DNA of 64,000 nucleotides from Dichotomicrobium thermohalophilum (lineage in GTDB: Bacteria; Pseudomonadota; Alphaproteobacteria; Rhizobiales; Rhodomicrobiaceae). The stretch covers positions 1-64,000 of the forward strand of contig NZ_QXDF01000002.1 of the NCBI RefSeq assembly GCF_003550175.1, in the 5' to 3' direction. Shown here one piece after another: positions 8,401 through 15,698 of this stretch; positions within the stretch are counted from its first letter, which is position 1, and each line of letters starts with the position of its first letter. The notes beneath the pieces were generated by a model. That model did no database searches, had not been told where the DNA came from, and was given only the letters and a program-made list of their open reading frames with translations. Both the position numbers and the translations under genes were made by a program.

Positions 8401-9487
8401 CTTCGCCATACGCAATAAAGAGCAGTCTGAATAACAAGGTGAGAGCCATCTCATAGGTGAGATGGAGGTCTTCAGCCGATGGTTTCTGAAGGTTGCGCGC
8501 GTGCACGACCCCAGCGGCCAACGCCGGCATGACATTATTGTAGATGCGCTCTCTGAGGCGTTCGGCGAGGTCGGCGGAGAAGTCCCGTGAGGTCTGGAGC
8601 AGTTGTTCTGCCGAGCCTTCGCGGTCCAGGGCTTCGGCGGAAAAGAGGAGCCAGAGCAAGGCGCCGTCGCTGGGCCGCAAGATATCGGTCTGGATTTCCA
8701 GCCAGGTAGAAGTACCCCCGCGGCGCCCCACGCCCACGTCAGGATCAGGCGAACATAGTCTGAGCGCGCCGCCCTGTATCATCACGACCCATGGGAGGCC
8801 GCGGTTCTCCGCCTGATTCAAGGCCCAGGACATTGGAGACATTGCCTGGAACCGATCCGACGCCCCTTCAGGTGTTTCGCGATCGTCTAGTAGAACGGCC
8901 ACGGCGCGGTGCCGCTCGCCACACTTCAGAATGCTCGTAACCGAATCGACCCGCTGCACATCGAAACCCAGTGCGCGCAAGAGGTCTTCATCTTCATGCC
9001 CCAGCACCCGGGCCGCCTTCGTTTCAGCCGAGCTCCAATCGCTCCGGCGTCGCGCGCCAACCATCAGCTCATGGTCTGAGAAGAGTCCCTGGTTGTTGAC
9101 ACCCGGCAACTCGCTTTCGAGAGAGGGCAGAGCGGCCGTGAGGAACAATAGCGCTTGATGCCGATCCTCCGCATCAAGGGCCTTGCTACAAAGCCGCCGT
9201 GCTTGATCGAGCTCAACACCCCTGAATACAGGCGGTTGCTCGCCACCGGGACCGCAGATCGATGCGGTGTGAGTTGTGCGGATGACCACAAGCAGAGGCG
9301 CTGCACGGCCCTGGCTTCGTTCATTCCAGATTTTTCTGAGTTTTTCGGTTGTTGGAGCGGTGCCCGCCTCAGCGACCACAACCTCTAAGGCCAGCTGTCC
9401 GCGACCGATATAAAGCTCAATATTGGACAGATCTGCCGTAGCGGATAGCGCAACCTCTCGAGGCTCGTGATCTGGAAGGAAATTCAT
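5453..9487 (-). CDS. Eco57I-type N6-adenine DNA methyltransferase, 1344 aa
   Basis: The class I methyltransferase core is plain: RKATGSYFTP near 537-546, the SAM-binding ADIAMGSGHFL near 587-597, and the catalytic NPPW near 843-846. A YNGGLF segment before the core is typical of Eco57I/PglX-like enzymes. The C-terminal about 400 residues probably hold target recognition. I see no PD-(D/E)XK signature in the N-terminal about 300 residues, so cleavage may come from the PLD domain of the downstream partner. The ATG at 9487 has a GAGGGAG site; a GTG at 9517 would add 10 residues without one. Base composition is more AT-rich than the backbone, consistent with transfer. Confidence 0.85.
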   Translation of the reverse strand: MNFLPDHEPREVALSATADLSNIELYIGRGQLALEVVVAEAGTAPTTEKLRKIWNERSQGRAAPLLVVIRTTHTASICGPGGEQPPVFRGVELDQARRLCSKALDAEDRHQALLFLTAALPSLESELPGVNNQGLFSDHELMVGARRRSDWSSAETKAARVLGHEDEDLLRALGFDVQRVDSVTSILKCGERHRAVAVLLDDRETPEGASDRFQAMSPMSWALNQAENRGLPWVVMIQGGALRLCSPDPDVGVGRRGGTSTWLEIQTDILRPSDGALLWLLFSAEALDREGSAEQLLQTSRDFSADLAERLRERIYNNVMPALAAGVVHARNLQKPSAEDLHLTYEMALTLLFRLLFIAYGEDRDLLPYRTNEAYRHRALKTKAREIADNPDAPIPEGTGLWHEISVLFDAIRKGNAQLGVPPYNGGLFSSDPAVSTAGAALAEIALDNANLFQALRHLLTIENDDGVIGPVDFRALGVREFGTIYEGLLESELDVAEQDLGTKRQKKQEVFVPATGNMRVEVQQGEVYLHNRSGARKATGSYFTPAFAVEHLLDEALEPALTDHLARLDTLDETEAAERFFDFRVADIAMGSGHFLVAAVDRIERGLSRYLAKRPLPAVRRELASLRAAATNALKQYQPEESIRIEDDQLLRRLVARRCIYGVDLNELAVQLARLSIWIHTFVPGLPLSLLDHSLVRGNALVGIATVDEIAQRFEEAGIGLFPVDASNLLGNTQEPLKRLATLADATPKDIEEGRRAMEHARIAANEVRALCDVIVAEKVKPREIDFQFDQWPALRATVHRHPAVHKAREEVLKGLDVFHFPVAFPEVFLRGRPGFDAIIGNPPWEEVTVEEHAFWARHFPGLRALPQHQQESRKKELAEERPDLKAELDAEVAASKRYRQVLTAGFYPGMGTGDPDLYKAFLWRFWTLSADPGGCVGVVLPRSALAAKGSAKLREAIFRNSSALNVTTTLNKGGWMFMDAEHRYTIGLVTFSRGEPAEASIALRGPYTSRLALEEGLTHDPHRFSVEQVISWTSTASLPLLPNADSIEVFAQLRRAPRLDLNDGRSWRARPDRELDATTDKHRMTFAREKPEGFWPVYKGESFDIWEPDRGEYYAWADPETVQERLQEKRLKSARQRRDSAHSEFDLHYLRDPQTLPCFRPRIAFRDSTNRTNSRTVITALVPGQVFLANTAQYFLWPRGDELDKAFLLAVLASRPLDWYARRIAESHVNFFIINPFPIPRPSRADPLWQRAVALAGRLAAPDDRFAEWAEEVGVAWGPLAADEKQDMIEELDAVVAHLYGLQTQQLRHIFETFQDGWDYEEQLGRTLRHFERLKNSRTGGA

Positions 9488-9964
9488 CTCTCCCTCGTTT
9501 TTTATGTTTTCTGACACTAGTGAAGCGGAAGATGATTCGCGCGCCTGCGCTCGGGGAAAATATCACCACCCGTGTTATGGATTAAGCGAAGAGCGACCCG
9601 ACCTTAATTGTTCCACGAGCACCGCGCCGACGTGCAGATGCGTTCGCTGCCATAGAAGAAAACAGGCATTGACGTTGTTCGGTCCCTTGGGGCTGTGCAG
9701 CGCAGTGGGCACCCGAACTTTCCAATTCGGGGGCATGCTCTAGCGAGAGGACCTTTCGCGTTAGCCAGGGGAAGGGGTGCGAAAGAGGAGCGGGCTAATC
9801 CCAGGAACCAGCGCGGCTCCTCCGCGCTATCAACATCGAAGAATCGTCGAATGTCGGTTATGTCTCGCATCGCCGAAATCGTGCGCGATGAGGGACTCAG
9901 CGTGGGACCAGATTCGCGGTTTCTGGCGTAAACCCTTGAAATTCCAGCATTTTTTGCGAGTAAT
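9488..9964. other. Gene-free stretch between methyltransferase and tRNA-Ser
   Basis: These 477 nt lie upstream of the methyltransferase gene and downstream of the tRNA 3' end. The only open frames are short, low-complexity and without ribosome-binding sites. It should contain the promoter of the methyltransferase-helicase operon, but I see no convincing -35/-10 pair. As the first sequence past the tRNA 3' end, it is where an integration remnant would be expected. I find no recognisable integrase fragment or copy of the tRNA 3' end here. Confidence 0.4.
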
Positions 9965-10054
9965 TGGCGGAGGGGGTGGGATTCGAACCCACGAGACGGT
10001 CTCCCGCCTGCCGGTTTTCAAGACCGGTGCCTTAAGCCACTCGGCCACCCCTCC
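9965..10054 (-). tRNA. tRNA-Ser (anticodon UGA)
   Basis: Read on the minus strand, the 90-nt sequence begins GGAGGGGTGGCCGAG. It has an anticodon stem-loop CGGTCTTGAAAACCG with anticodon TGA, a long variable arm typical of serine tRNAs, and a T-arm with GGTTCGAATCC. The acceptor stem closes GGAGGGG with CCCCTCC, followed by discriminator G and an encoded CCA at 9967-9965. The 3' end points toward the putative island on the left, the usual orientation for tRNA-targeted integration. Confidence 0.95.
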
Positions 10055-10602
10055 GGCGGGTCTATGCTGAAGATAGAGCTTCAAACCGGGCGACGCAAAG
10101 TCGACCGCAACACCTTTGATAGCCTGCCAGCTGCTGTCAACCGCGGGCGCTCCGCCTTCACAGAAGCACGCCGGCGAGCGCCCCGGATCGTGCCGGGTTC
10201 GCGGCGGAACACGCATTGGATCGCGCGGAGGATGTCAGTCGAAGGAGATTTCGCGGCCTGTGCCCATCGACAAGATGAGATGACGGCTCTGCGCCGGCAG
10301 ATAAGGCCAGCCTGGACGTAAAGGTTAACGGCCTCCAGACAGGCCAAACTCAAACTTTGAAAGCGATTCGCACCGTGGTGCAAGCATTAACACACAATCG
10401 TTGCAAAAATACATCACACTATTCAATGACAGGTTGAAGAGTGTTCCGGTAATGCACGCATTCATTGTTTCTTTATTGTGCCGTTGGTATAAGCGCTTTG
10501 CGGCTTCGGAAAGCGATTCCGAACCGCAAAATACCGGAAAGCCCGTGGGCAGACAGGCTTCCCGGTAACCCGGTAACACAACCAAGCATCGGAGAGATTA
10601 TC
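10055..10602. other. Non-coding stretch upstream of secreted protein gene
   Basis: This 548-nt region contains no supported gene. It is noticeably more AT-rich from about 10370 to 10500 and includes a repeated AAAGCGATTC (about 10357 and 10509), a hairpin at 10500-10527 and a tandem CCGGTAAC repeat just before the ribosome-binding site of the 10603 gene. It must carry the promoters of both tRNA-Ser (leftward) and the secreted protein gene (rightward). Confidence 0.4.
10500..10527 (+). promoter_or_regulatory. Leader hairpin upstream of secreted protein gene
   Basis: GCGGcTTCGGAA pairs with TTCCGAACCGC around the 5-nt loop AGCGA, an 11-bp stem with a single bulged C. It lies about 75 nt before the start codon at 10603 and has no T-run, so a role in mRNA stability, a protein-binding site or an attenuator is more likely than termination. 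Function is inferred from structure only. Confidence 0.35.
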
Positions 10603-11073
10603 ATGAAAATCGTTCGTATTGTGGCGATTGCCGCGCTGGCGGCTGGCGTGTCGACCGCGGCTCAGGCTGGTGGCTACAGCTTCCAGAGCGTCGGCTTCAA
10701 CTACGGCAAGGGGGCCTATGGTGACGCTGGCGCTCATGGTGACGCCAAGCTCAAGTATGGCAAGGACTACGGCAAGACCTGGAGCAAGACCGACGCCTAC
10801 AGCACCACCACCAAGGTCCACGAGACCAACAAGGACTGCAATCGCTGCGGCAAGAAAAACAAGAACGGCGAGTTCGAGGCGTGGACCACGATGGCGCAAT
10901 CTGGTTCCATTAACAGGTCGGGCTTCGAGACCGATTATGGTCATGGCTCTGCCCAGTCGCATTCGAGCGCCGTCGCGGGTTCTGGTGTAGGTGCTTTCTT
11001 GGGCTTCAAGGCTGGCAACTTCGAGCCGCGTGGCCGTCACCTCGACATGAACAACGTGCCTTCTTCCCAGTAG
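10603..11073 (+). CDS. Exported Gly/Tyr-rich protein, 156 aa, unknown function
   Basis: A clear Sec signal peptide (MKIVRIVAIAALAAGVSTAA, then QAGG) is probably cleaved after AQA near residue 22. The mature part is rich in Gly, Tyr, Ser and Lys, with YGKG/YGKD-like units and one CNRCGKKN motif that could form a disulfide or bind metal. The start is fixed by a GGAGAG site 6-7 nt upstream. It is followed at once by a 12-bp hairpin. No family is recognised. The composition resembles a surface or matrix protein, and the next two genes also encode exported proteins. Confidence 0.7.
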   Translation: MKIVRIVAIAALAAGVSTAAQAGGYSFQSVGFNYGKGAYGDAGAHGDAKLKYGKDYGKTWSKTDAYSTTTKVHETNKDCNRCGKKNKNGEFEAWTTMAQSGSINRSGFETDYGHGSAQSHSSAVAGSGVGAFLGFKAGNFEPRGRHLDMNNVPSSQ

Positions 11074-11083
11074 ATGGCTGATC

Positions 11084-11118
11084 GTCTTTCCGCCGGCTCA
11101 TCCGGTCGGCGGAAAGAC
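11084..11118 (+). terminator. Strong hairpin after secreted protein gene
   Basis: GTCTTTCCGCCG (11084-11095) pairs perfectly with CGGCGGAAAGAC (11107-11118) around an 11-nt loop. It begins 10 nt after the stop codon of the 10603 gene. No T-run follows, so it may be a partial terminator or an mRNA 3'-end stabiliser that separates expression of this gene from the one at 11298. Confidence 0.6.
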
Positions 11119-11297
11119 TGTTCGCGCTCCGCTTTGACGTCGTTTGACGAGCGGAGGGAGCCAACGTGCGCGCCGGTCTGCGATCAAAGGTTGTGGGATG
11201 CGCAAGGCTCATCCGCCCGTATCGGCGGCAGCTTCATTCTGACCGGCGGTAATCAGCGCACGACTTTTGGGCAAGACGGCATGACGATGGGGGCAAC

Positions 11298-11879
11298 ATG
11301 TCCATCGAACAGACGAAGGGTCGCACCTGGCCCGTGGGGCTGCTTTCAGCCCTGGTGATCCTGGCCGGGACGGCCGCTGCGCAAGCGGACCCGGGCTTCT
11401 CGCAGCCATATACGGCGTTCACGTCCGGTGAGGCAACCTCGGATACCTGGACCACGGTCGAAGCCGGCGGCGCGTTCTACGAGTCGCATACCTTCGCCGA
11501 TGCCGCGTCAGGCGCGGAGGTGGAGATCCCCGGCGGCCTGAAGGAAGCCTGGGCGAACGCGGCGGCGGGAAATTTTACCAACTTCGTGGTTGAGGGCGGC
11601 GAGGCCCAATACGACCAGCAGAAATCCGCAAGGGCGCAGATCTATGCCAAGGGCGACAATGTCCTGGCCAAGGCGCGCTCGGAAAATCAGGTCGTTATCT
11701 ACATCGACGGCCGGGCCTATGTCGTGGTTGAGGAAATCGCACGCGCGCTTTCCCGGACAACGAAAGACGGCACCTACAGCATAGCCACCGGCGATACGAA
11801 TATATCGGCTGCATCTGGCGGCTATCTAGAGGTGATCACAAAGACCGAGACGGATGCGTCAGGCGGAACGCAGAATTAG
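11298..11879 (+). CDS. Exported protein, 193 aa, unknown function
   Basis: The N-terminus carries a signal peptide with hydrophobic stretch WPVGLLSALVILAGTAAAQA, probably cut before DPGFSQ. The mature protein is acidic with short alternating strands (SENQVVIYIDGRAYVVVEEI is the most regular), suggesting a beta-rich secreted or surface protein. There are no Cys and no lipobox. A GGGGGC site precedes the ATG at 11298. It sits between the Gly/Tyr-rich exported protein and the beta-barrel, so the three may form one envelope system. No family is recognised. Confidence 0.65.
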   Translation: MSIEQTKGRTWPVGLLSALVILAGTAAAQADPGFSQPYTAFTSGEATSDTWTTVEAGGAFYESHTFADAASGAEVEIPGGLKEAWANAAAGNFTNFVVEGGEAQYDQQKSARAQIYAKGDNVLAKARSENQVVIYIDGRAYVVVEEIARALSRTTKDGTYSIATGDTNISAASGGYLEVITKTETDASGGTQN

Positions 11880-12066
11880 CCAGCCAGCGCAAAGCGTAGC
11901 GTTAGTGTTTCAACTGGAGCGTGAAGGAGTTCAAAAGGTATCGGCGTAAGTTTTCCCAGAAGTCGCGTTGTGAAGGTCGAGAGCGTTCAAGTCGTTCCGT
12001 TCATGTACGCAAACCGCCGACTGGCTCCATCAAACAGCTGTCGGCGGGAATCAGATGGGGGTAAAC

Positions 12067-14382
12067 ATGCGCCGAGAACTGCGCACCTGCACATTGATCA
12101 TACTAGGACTTCTTGCCGCCGATCCGCGCGCCGCGCTCGCGCAGCCGACAACCGCGAACGACCAGCCCTTCGAACGCGCTGCCGACAAGCTTCAGGCGAG
12201 CGATCCCGAGCAAGCCAGGGAAGTTGGGATTGTGCTGGGGCCGGGCATCATCGTCACCCCCACGGCCTTTACCGCTGCCGGCTATGACAGCAACCCGGAC
12301 AAGCAATTCGACGAGGAAGGCTCGCCGGTGTTCCTGACGGGCGTCGGACTGAATCTCACGGCCGTCTGGGACCGCACGCTTGTCAAGTTCTCGGGAGAAG
12401 GCGCGTGGCAGCACTTCACGGACGATGTTGACCGCGCCGACCGCCTGAAAGGCTACCTGGAGGGCAAGATCATTCACATGCTCGCGCCCGGGCTCTCGCT
12501 GCAGGCAGGAGGGCTGTTCGAAAACGATGAATTCTCCTTTACGGAGGATCGAATCGCCGGCGCCTTTACCGAACTCGGCTATCAGGACTCCTTGTTTGCC
12601 GCCTTTCTCCGGGGCCGCTTCACCGATATTCAGTATCTGGAATCGGGGACCGTATCACCCGACGTCCCAGAGGCGATGAAGTCGCTCTATCGTACCGACT
12701 CGTATGACGCACAGCGGACAGAAGCTGCGGCCGGCGTCCTGGTGGGCACCCGGAACTGGTTTGGTCTGTATGGCGAGGGGAATGTCGCCGATGTCAACTA
12801 CACCAACCAGGAGCTAGAAGATGAGGTCGACCGCGACGCGGACGACATGTATGCCAAGACCGGTGTCCGCATCGTGTTCTCGCCCGTCCTTCATGGCGAC
12901 TTCGGCTGGCGCTGGAACTACCGCGAACTTGAGGACGACGTCGTCGACGACTTTCAGTCCAGCTATTTCGATGCCGCGCTTACCTGGCGGCCGAGCCAGT
13001 TCTTCTCGCTGGCGGCTTCCGTCGAGCGTGTGATCGGTGAGCCATCCGCGGCGTTCAGCCGGCTGTCGGATATCAAGTCCTTTGAAATCGAGAGCACGTA
13101 TCGCCCACTGCCGGGGCTGCAGCTTTCGTTCCGCGCCGTGCGCCAGCATATTCGGGAGATTGGCGACAGCTTCGAATACAATTCGACCGAACTGGACGCC
13201 CTCATAGCCTATAATTATTCGCCCCGGATGCAGCTATATTCCGAAGTGCGTTACGAATTTTTCGAGCAGGACTTGCAGGATCTGGATTATGAGCGCTTCC
13301 GTGCGCTGGCTGGCGTTCGTGTGATCGTGGATGGGGAGGATCCGCGGCTGAACGGCGATCTGGAACGCCTGACCTACTACGAAGAGCTTCGGTATCCTGG
13401 CCTGTCGGAATTCTCGTTTTCCGCTGGTTATTCCTGGTTCGAGCTACCGGAGATCAGAATGGGCAACATTGCCTACAAGCCTTTCCTCGACGAGGCGGCG
13501 TCTCGCCTCCAGGAGCATGACGGCGAACTCGACGGGGTGCGTTTCGATGCCCGCATCGACAATGCGGCGATGCACCCGCTGGGCGACGGCAAGTTCCTGA
13601 ATTTCGGCTTTGCAGGCTTTTATGCGCGTTATGACGGCAGTGATCGGACGGGCTGCGAATTCGGGGAAGATTCAAATTGCTTTTATGTGAACATCCTGGA
13701 TTTCAACCCGGAGCAAGAGAACAACACCGGCCCCTTCGGCGATCTGACCACGGAAACTGACAGGACACTGCATTACTGGGGTGTGTCGGTCGATACCGGC
13801 TTCGCCGGGCTGGAAGGCGGCCTGAAGGATTCCATGCCCGCCCGGTACGTAGCGCCGTGGAAGATCGGTGTGGGCGTGCGCGGCCTGAACGAGCGCACCG
13901 ATCTTCATGCCAGCGATCCGCTTAGCCCTCGTCCCGTCGATTATGACCAGCGGATCGACACGCACTATTACGGCGGCTTCATAGGTTTCGAGGAGAGGTT
14001 CACGCTGCCGGACGGCTGGGTTTTCGGGGTCGATGCCCAGGGCGGTCTTTATCGCGCGCACGCGGAATACGAAGGGCGTTACGATGGTTACGTCCTCGTC
14101 GGGCCCAACGAATTTATCCGAGAATGGGGCAGCGTCGATGCAGACGACGACGACACCACCGTCATCGCCGGTGTCCATCTCAGCTTTGGCAAGGATCTCC
14201 AGTGGGGCAGTCTGGAGGTCTTTGGGCAGGCGGAATACCTCGGCTATGTCCCCACGGTGGCGTTGAACAACGATGACGAAAGCGGCGGCTCCCCCTTCGG
14301 CATTGTCGGCACGCAGGTCGGCAGCGAGCTTTCGTCCGATGACAGCATGAACTACACGGTTGGCCTGAAGGTCAGGTTCTGA
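12067..14382 (+). CDS. Outer-membrane beta-barrel protein, about 771 aa
   Basis: A signal peptide (MRRELRTCTLIILGLLAADP, cleaved after ALAQ) is followed by about 740 residues of alternating amphipathic segments rich in Tyr, Phe, Asp and Gly. The chain ends in GLKVRF, a C-terminal aromatic typical of BAM-inserted barrels. Similar large barrels occur near exopolysaccharide export loci, but no such genes are visible here. I prefer the ATG at 12067, preceded by GGGGGT; an ATG at 12055 would add four residues. The gene follows two exported-protein genes on the same strand. Substrate or role unknown. Confidence 0.75.
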   Translation: MRRELRTCTLIILGLLAADPRAALAQPTTANDQPFERAADKLQASDPEQAREVGIVLGPGIIVTPTAFTAAGYDSNPDKQFDEEGSPVFLTGVGLNLTAVWDRTLVKFSGEGAWQHFTDDVDRADRLKGYLEGKIIHMLAPGLSLQAGGLFENDEFSFTEDRIAGAFTELGYQDSLFAAFLRGRFTDIQYLESGTVSPDVPEAMKSLYRTDSYDAQRTEAAAGVLVGTRNWFGLYGEGNVADVNYTNQELEDEVDRDADDMYAKTGVRIVFSPVLHGDFGWRWNYRELEDDVVDDFQSSYFDAALTWRPSQFFSLAASVERVIGEPSAAFSRLSDIKSFEIESTYRPLPGLQLSFRAVRQHIREIGDSFEYNSTELDALIAYNYSPRMQLYSEVRYEFFEQDLQDLDYERFRALAGVRVIVDGEDPRLNGDLERLTYYEELRYPGLSEFSFSAGYSWFELPEIRMGNIAYKPFLDEAASRLQEHDGELDGVRFDARIDNAAMHPLGDGKFLNFGFAGFYARYDGSDRTGCEFGEDSNCFYVNILDFNPEQENNTGPFGDLTTETDRTLHYWGVSVDTGFAGLEGGLKDSMPARYVAPWKIGVGVRGLNERTDLHASDPLSPRPVDYDQRIDTHYYGGFIGFEERFTLPDGWVFGVDAQGGLYRAHAEYEGRYDGYVLVGPNEFIREWGSVDADDDDTTVIAGVHLSFGKDLQWGSLEVFGQAEYLGYVPTVALNNDDESGGSPFGIVGTQVGSELSSDDSMNYTVGLKVRF

Positions 14383-14511
14383 TCGTTCAGCCATTGCGCA
14401 ATTTCCCCAATCACCGGGGATAAGCGCGCCGGGCCTCGACACGACAACCTGTGCGCGCGATCATTTCGCAATGATTCGCCGACCGCGGGATTCGAAACGC
14501 CGTTTCGCAGC

Positions 14512-15552
14512 ATGACCACGCAGCTTCCCAGCCTGCCATCCGCTGATCTGACGCGGCTGCAAGCCATCCGGCCGCGGGACGTGGCGCTCGCCTGCCTGGC
14601 GTCGCTGCAAGGGTCAACCACGATTGTCGGGCGCAGCGTGAAACCCTGGGGCGTGGCGAATGCACGCGGCGCGCTGAAGGCACTGGCAGCGGAAGGACTG
14701 GCGGAGACGGCGGGCGGCCGCTGGCGGCTCACCACGGCGGGGCAGGCGGAGGCGGAGAGGCGCTTCGACTTGAATGAGGCAGACTGGCCGACGCTGGCCG
14801 AGTGGCAATTGCCTGCGCTCGCGCTGAGGCTCGATGCGCGGCAGCCCGTGACCAGGCGGTATCTGGCAGATGCGCGGAATTTCTACGCGTGCACGCTCGC
14901 CGTGCTTTTCGATCTGGCGGACCCGGCAATCTGCCCGAAACTGAGCGCGATGCGCGCCGCGCTGGTGTGGCGTGTCGCAGCAGCGCGGTGCCCCGACCTG
15001 CTCAGCGCGGAGGGTCCTACCGATATGACCGGCCCGAATGATCCGTTAACGCGCACGCTCTATCTGCGGTTCTGCGGTCTGACGCGCGGCAACGTGGATC
15101 AGGCGACGCCGGCGCTGCTGCGGCGCATTCTGCCGGGCGCGTCGGCAGGCGTCGGCGGTTTGCGCCGGGCACTCGTGCGGGCAGCGGTCCAAAACGCGCC
15201 TGCGGCGACCGCGTCCGAACCGGCCAAAACTGGCATCGTCGCCGAGCCAGAGGACTTCGCGCAAGCTGTCACCGCGCTCGCCCGCAAGCTCAAAACGCCG
15301 AGGGCCCGAGGCGGCACCTTCTCCGGCGGACAGGTCGCCATTGCGCAGGTTTATGACGCCTACATTGCGAAGGGCCACGCACCGCTTTCGCTCGACGAGT
15401 TCAAGTCCCGCCTCTGGGCGGCGGTGCGCGCCGGCGCAGATTTCCACCTTACGCGGCTGGACATCCCTGATCTGATGGATGACGACCTGCGCAAACGCTC
15501 GGCGACGCCAACACGGGCCGGAGATGTGGTGCATTTCGTCGTTGTTGAGTAG
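14512..15552 (+). CDS. Winged-helix-like protein paired with dual ATPase, 346 aa
   Basis: Residues about 20-85 resemble a winged helix (PRDVALACLASLQG, then ANARGALKALAAEGLAET and a GGRWRLT wing). The middle is helical and unassigned. The C-terminal about 90 residues (GGQVAIAQVYDAYIAKG, then LSLDEFKSRLWAAVRAG, TRLDIPDLM and VVHFVVVE) look like a second small wHTH-like domain. I recall similar C-terminal segments in proteins encoded beside large ATPases but cannot name the family. The gene lies 146 nt upstream of the dual-ATPase gene on the same strand and is probably its partner, perhaps a DNA-binding or adaptor subunit. No strong ribosome-binding site precedes the ATG. Confidence 0.7.
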   Translation: MTTQLPSLPSADLTRLQAIRPRDVALACLASLQGSTTIVGRSVKPWGVANARGALKALAAEGLAETAGGRWRLTTAGQAEAERRFDLNEADWPTLAEWQLPALALRLDARQPVTRRYLADARNFYACTLAVLFDLADPAICPKLSAMRAALVWRVAAARCPDLLSAEGPTDMTGPNDPLTRTLYLRFCGLTRGNVDQATPALLRRILPGASAGVGGLRRALVRAAVQNAPAATASEPAKTGIVAEPEDFAQAVTALARKLKTPRARGGTFSGGQVAIAQVYDAYIAKGHAPLSLDEFKSRLWAAVRAGADFHLTRLDIPDLMDDDLRKRSATPTRAGDVVHFVVVE

Positions 15553-15698
15553 CGCGTCCGTGGGTTCTTGCCCAGCATTTCCATCAAATAAAAACAAAAT
15601 CTTCACGATTTCGCGGCATGACGAAAGATCCGATGCAATCACTACTCCGGCGTAGTCCCGGACTCAAGACGATCCTTGATGTTTGAGGGCCGAAATTC

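Noticed and set aside
9604-9870. 88-codon minus-strand frame beside tRNA-Ser, considered as an integrase remnant
   Set aside because: No integrase catalytic motif (R..H.R..Y) or similarity can be seen, and there is no ribosome-binding site.
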